From NCBI RefSeq assembly GCF_013283795.1, contig NZ_JABSOD010000008.1:111063-175062 (forward strand): a stretch of 64,000 nucleotides of DNA. Direction: 5' to 3'. Made by a program: the position numbers and the translations under genes. The number at the start of each line of letters is the position of its first letter. Within the stretch, counting starts at the first letter, position 1. Positions 62,001 through 64,000 of the stretch are shown here, piece by piece. Origin of the DNA: Rheinheimera lutimaris (GTDB taxonomy: Bacteria > Pseudomonadota > Gammaproteobacteria > Enterobacterales > Alteromonadaceae). The notes under the pieces were generated by a model. That model did no database searches, was not told the DNA's origin, and worked only from the letters and a program-made list of their open reading frames with translations.

Positions 62001-62608
62001 TCATTGCCGCTGCGATATAAGCGAAGTGTCAGACGAGCTAAGTTGAAGAGGTTAAACCTCTCTGCAACCGCATTAAAATAATACCATTGTCCGGTGCTCA
62101 GACCATAATTCAGCGTTAAGGTTTCAGAGCCTCCATAACGATTCCACACAGTAAGTTTCAGGTTGTTTCGCTCAATAAACACTCGATACTCCTGGCTGCT
62201 ACCTCCTTGTCCTTTGTGCAACAAAGTACCACCCGACTGATCCATCCTAAACCAACCGCTGATAGTCATTGCGGCTTCAGCACCATCCGTTAATGGTGAC
62301 AAACTATTATTGTCCGGCACAGCAACATAATACCGTGCTTGATAGTAGGCGTTATTCGGAGCGGCGTTGTAGCCCTCACCGCGAAACCAGCCGGCACGGC
62401 ATACAAAACCTTCGCTGGTAGATAAACCGTTAATTGCTGTGCCGTTGTTATTAAAACCTGAGCTATCAATAACTTCGCCGCTTCGGCCATTCCACTGCGC
62501 CTCATCCATTTGCCAGTGCGCCTGCAACGTTTCAGCAAAGCTGATACTGCTGTAAAACAGTGAGCACTGCATACTCAGCATCAACAAAAACCGAGCCATA
62601 TACCTCAT
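59024..62608 (-). CDS. mshQ: MSHA pilus locus protein MshQ (LamG, lectin-like and DUF6701 domains)
   Basis: Start at MRYMARFLLMLSMQ, overlapping the mshP stop (ATGA); a longer frame runs into mshP. The 1194-residue exported protein has a signal peptide, a LamG/concanavalin-like domain (about residues 30-265), a second lectin-like domain (about 280-535, FDYYAWSSQGGTGADGVAVIL), and a DUF6701 region to the C-terminus with many Cys residues (CKNAACTE, CAAADASCG). It is thought to be a pilus-associated adhesin or tip protein. It is very large, in keeping with MshQ in related bacteria. Confidence 0.88.
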   Translation of the reverse strand: MRYMARFLLMLSMQCSLFYSSISFAETLQAHWQMDEAQWNGRSGEVIDSSGFNNNGTAINGLSTSEGFVCRAGWFRGEGYNAAPNNAYYQARYYVAVPDNNSLSPLTDGAEAAMTISGWFRMDQSGGTLLHKGQGGSSQEYRVFIERNNLKLTVWNRYGGSETLTLNYGLSTGQWYYFNAVAERFNLFNLARLTLRLYRSGNDSLLASNSSLPFIDQTDKITDGDLIIGAVSYGGTPTNFFNGLIDELKVYSGLLSNAQILAEKNATRLCLGEAQCLTDDFNTGLSPDNWVTSRSSGSFTPQVVGGRLRMTEAVGNQATSATYQRLYPAANNLVVVEFDYYAWSSQGGTGADGVAVILSDASITPQPGAFGGSLGYAQKGAGTDCPNCPGFAGGWLGIALDEYGNFSRATEGRVGGPGFRPQSVSIRGSAAGNYQYLTGTGANLDPRIDVRGTTTAAPRHRYRITVDSRVAGQALVSVQRKTGSDFTDVIPEFNALAFAGQAPVPENFFLSFTGSTGGSNNNHELDNLSICALRSAPVGQQIDHFEFDYSGRALTCNPETFTVRACKNAACTELVTEAVTANLSPATIANGGWLGGNVINFSGGSTTVALRRSVVGSITIGVSGSVPTTRPLSQTLCRAGSGALTTAACSISFADSGLVFDVPDGIANQQTQNIVLSAVRKDDNSQQCVPQFANVSRDVAFWSDYIDPGAGRPVSWPVQINNTDVGLTEATQQSLSLNFNAQGQASFDLNYADAGQVQLNARYTGSAKTQDNGLVMNGADQFKRRPAGLCIQTGGECAAADASCGVFRRAAENFDLTISARAFAQGSTDICQNPVTPNFSLNNIAVTHQLLAPVNGTAGSIAVSQYQHQRAANSANIITQSVSEVGVFRFSTPALNYLGMADTIPAAGSAPTGRFIPQRFALNAGSAIAACASFTYFGQQGFSTAFTLQALNAAGAVTQNYRDAFARLDVSVWRDDTAEEGMRYSAPDLPAGSVLGEGAISPLGSWQNGVAQMTVSHYVSRPPLPAAPLDLTVYARPTDADGVSTDISALNSDPTTLRYGRLGMQNLAGPEDEPLPLVFAAEYWDGNDFLLNTLDSCTLISNSSALLTTISGSPELSLIGNSGLMQSGSLPGQALWLSPTGAAGFWQVEYTAAPWLQYYWRGATPNYQQNPSAEVMFGRFRGNPRQISWRELFQ

Positions 62609-63018
62609 TGTTTTACCTCTATTTGCACAGTGCGACGGGTAAGAAAACCGCCGGCGACGCAATTTGCTGTGCTGCTAAGCTGATACAGCGGCACCGCAGC
62701 GGGTGCAGTTGCGGTATAAGCGCGGCAGCTCACGGTGGCGCTGCAACCCTGCAGACCGGCATCAGTAAACGTATGGCCCGCGCTTACGGCTCCACAACCG
62801 GTGGTGCTGCTATTAAGCGGGAACAACTCTGTCAGCGCCAACTCCAGCGCGCTTTGCGCAGCAAATAAACTGCGGTTGCCCTGCACTTCATATACTACGG
62901 TTTCGCTGCTGCTACTGAGCAAACGCGCCATACTCAGCGCCAGCGCCAACATCACTACAATGACAAAAACGGCAATCACCAGCGCACTGCCGCGCTGCGC
63001 TTGATAATTAAGGTACAT
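62605..63018 (-). CDS. mshP: MSHA pilus minor component MshP
   Basis: Start at MYLNYQAQRGSALVIAVFVI; a longer frame lies upstream but this start gives the class III-like N-terminus. The 137-residue protein has one hydrophobic helix (about residues 10-30) and a Cys-containing, Ser/Thr-rich remainder. MshP is a PilX-like minor pseudopilin. It overlaps mshO by 11 bases and mshQ by 4. Confidence 0.85.
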   Translation of the reverse strand: MYLNYQAQRGSALVIAVFVIVVMLALALSMARLLSSSSETVVYEVQGNRSLFAAQSALELALTELFPLNSSTTGCGAVSAGHTFTDAGLQGCSATVSCRAYTATAPAAVPLYQLSSTANCVAGGFLTRRTVQIEVKQ

Positions 63019-63802
63019 TGGGCAGGTGCACCTCGTAGTTAAAAAACATATCTGAACTGCTATCACTGCCAAACTGCAAAAACATATTAACCACCGCATT
63101 GCGGGTTAATACCGCTGGCTGCACCTGAAACAACGCACTTTTTACCTGCTGCGCCATTAACACCCCGGCACCGGCCGGCGGATTGCCGGCAGAAAAGTCA
63201 TAGCCGACCAAACGACGGATCTCACCGTCACGGGCACAATAACTGACACTGGTTTGCAAAATATAAAAGCGCCGTTCCGGCGAGTCGGTAGCAAAGCTAT
63301 AGGCTGTTGCCAACGCTAACTGCACGCTGGCACCTTGTTCCGGGTTGGTTATCGCCGCCGCATTCGTTACCGAAGCGCCTTGCAGTGACAGTCGCCTGTC
63401 GCTGGCGGCATAATAATGTGCCGGCGTAGTGGGATACACAATAAGCTGTTGCGCCAGCAAGCTGTTATTCCAGTTAAATAACTCCAGTTGCAACTCATTG
63501 CTGCTTTGCGGCGCTACCGGCAAGCGGCGGTAGACACCGCTGGCGGCTACCGGGATAAATTCAATACAGCTGCTTAGCCCGGCAACGTCATTCACCCGCA
63601 CACTGTTTGGCGCGGCGTTACGCAGCTCCCGCACCAACCGCTCGGCGACAAAGCGGCTTTGGCCGAGAATTTGCTCGCGCTCTGCCACATCGGCATACAT
63701 TCTGGCGCCCAGGCCAAGGTAATTGCTTACCGCCACCGCCAGAATAGCCAGTATCACCAGGCTGATAACCAACTCTACCAAAGTAAAACCGCGCGCGCGC
63801 AT
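63008..63802 (-). CDS. mshO: MSHA minor pilin MshO
   Basis: A 264-residue prepilin with the type IV N-terminal signature RGFTLVELVISLVILAILAVAV, processed before Phe by the prepilin peptidase. The rest is beta-rich and contains SSCIEFIPVAASGVYRR and VSYCARDGEIRRLVGYDF, typical of MshO. It shares one base with the mshD stop. Confidence 0.9.
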   Translation of the reverse strand: MRARGFTLVELVISLVILAILAVAVSNYLGLGARMYADVAEREQILGQSRFVAERLVRELRNAAPNSVRVNDVAGLSSCIEFIPVAASGVYRRLPVAPQSSNELQLELFNWNNSLLAQQLIVYPTTPAHYYAASDRRLSLQGASVTNAAAITNPEQGASVQLALATAYSFATDSPERRFYILQTSVSYCARDGEIRRLVGYDFSAGNPPAGAGVLMAQQVKSALFQVQPAVLTRNAVVNMFLQFGSDSSSDMFFNYEVHLPNVP

Positions 63803-64000
63803 TACCAGTTACCCCGCAGTGCAGCAAACTCGATAACATCGCCGGTTGGCGTAGTAATGCGCAATTGAATACGCTTAGTTTGCGCCGACACGTAACTTAC
63901 CTGTACCTGCACCCGATAGGCGCGGTATATGTTCTGCAGGCGTGTATCAGCGCTGCCGAAAATACTGTTAATTTCGTCGCCGCTGACATCTAAATTATGA
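63802..64000 (-). CDS. mshD: MSHA minor pilin MshD (partial)
   Basis: The frame runs from the right edge of the window to a TAA that shares its last base with the mshO ATG. About 65 C-terminal residues are visible, including SGDEINSIFGSADTRLQ, YRVQVQVSYVSAQTKRIQL and a closing EFAALRGNW, which fit MshD. The prepilin N-terminus lies beyond the window. Confidence 0.8.
   Translation of the reverse strand, partial: HNLDVSGDEINSIFGSADTRLQNIYRAYRVQVQVSYVSAQTKRIQLRITTPTGDVIEFAALRGNW

Overview
The window looks like the chromosome of a gammaproteobacterium of the Alteromonadales/Rheinheimera-Alishewanella kind. The evidence is the gene order mshD-O-P-Q / mreBCD / maf / rng / yhdP / nit / tldD, the pmbA-darP pair, an MSHA pilus locus next to mreB, a complete flagellar rod-hook-filament cluster, and moderately GC-rich DNA with many GCCGGC-type words. 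The genus is inferred from gene order and style, not proven.

Layout. (1) 1-18,500: a flagellar locus. On the minus strand run flgBCDEFGHIJKL, a coiled-coil protein, a Maf-type flagellin-modification protein, a small unknown gene, flagellin, fliD, fliS, fliT-like and a fliK-like gene cut by the left edge. On the plus strand, divergent from flgB, run flgA-flgM-flgN, then a bactofilin and a GGDEF protein. No cheV/cheR lies between flgA and flgB, flgJ lacks its muramidase domain, maf sits between flgL and flagellin, and fliT-fliK directly follows fliS. Together this resembles lateral (secondary) flagellar clusters more than a polar one. Three sigma-54-like promoters and one sigma-28-like promoter can be read, and two of the sigma-54 promoters have the same GCGGAAG-N5-CTTCCGC palindrome upstream. 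(2) 18,600-25,300: a TetR repressor, an RND efflux pump operon (acrAB/mexAB type) with an operator filling the promoter spacer, then pirin and OsmC genes. (3) 25,300-32,800: an accessory region. It holds a two-gene membrane-protein pair resembling a pore-former with its immunity protein, a methyltransferase plus HNH/S24-fusion operon, a zinc-finger protein, a hipA-hipB pair with 41-bp periodic operators, a radical-SAM-like protein without cluster cysteines, and a DUF2892 protein. (4) 32,870-34,670: a DUF885 metallohydrolase. (5) about 34,780-40,215: an AT-rich island bounded by 35-bp direct repeats and lying against a tRNA-Arg gene. It carries a Pycsar-like nucleotide cyclase with two small upstream ORFs, a PD-(D/E)XK-like nuclease, and a divergent SF1 helicase plus partner gene. 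(6) 40,280-48,200: a sensor histidine kinase, an M3 peptidase, pmbA, darP and a class IV (ilvE-type) aminotransferase, with a family of hairpin repeats in the gaps. (7) 48,195-64,000: a minus-strand core block of tldD, nit, yhdP, rng, maf, mreD, mreC, mreB and the mshQ-P-O-D pilus genes, with mshD cut by the right edge.

How parts work together. The flagellar genes supply export, rod, rings, hook, junction, filament and cap, with FlgM (anti-sigma-28) and FlgN/FliS/FliT as chaperones. PmbA and TldD form one protease although encoded apart. MreBCD, RNase G and Maf are cell-shape and housekeeping functions in one long coupled operon. The strongest candidates for undescribed biology are the AT-rich island and the methyltransferase/HNH-S24 operon, both of which look like anti-phage systems; this is inference.
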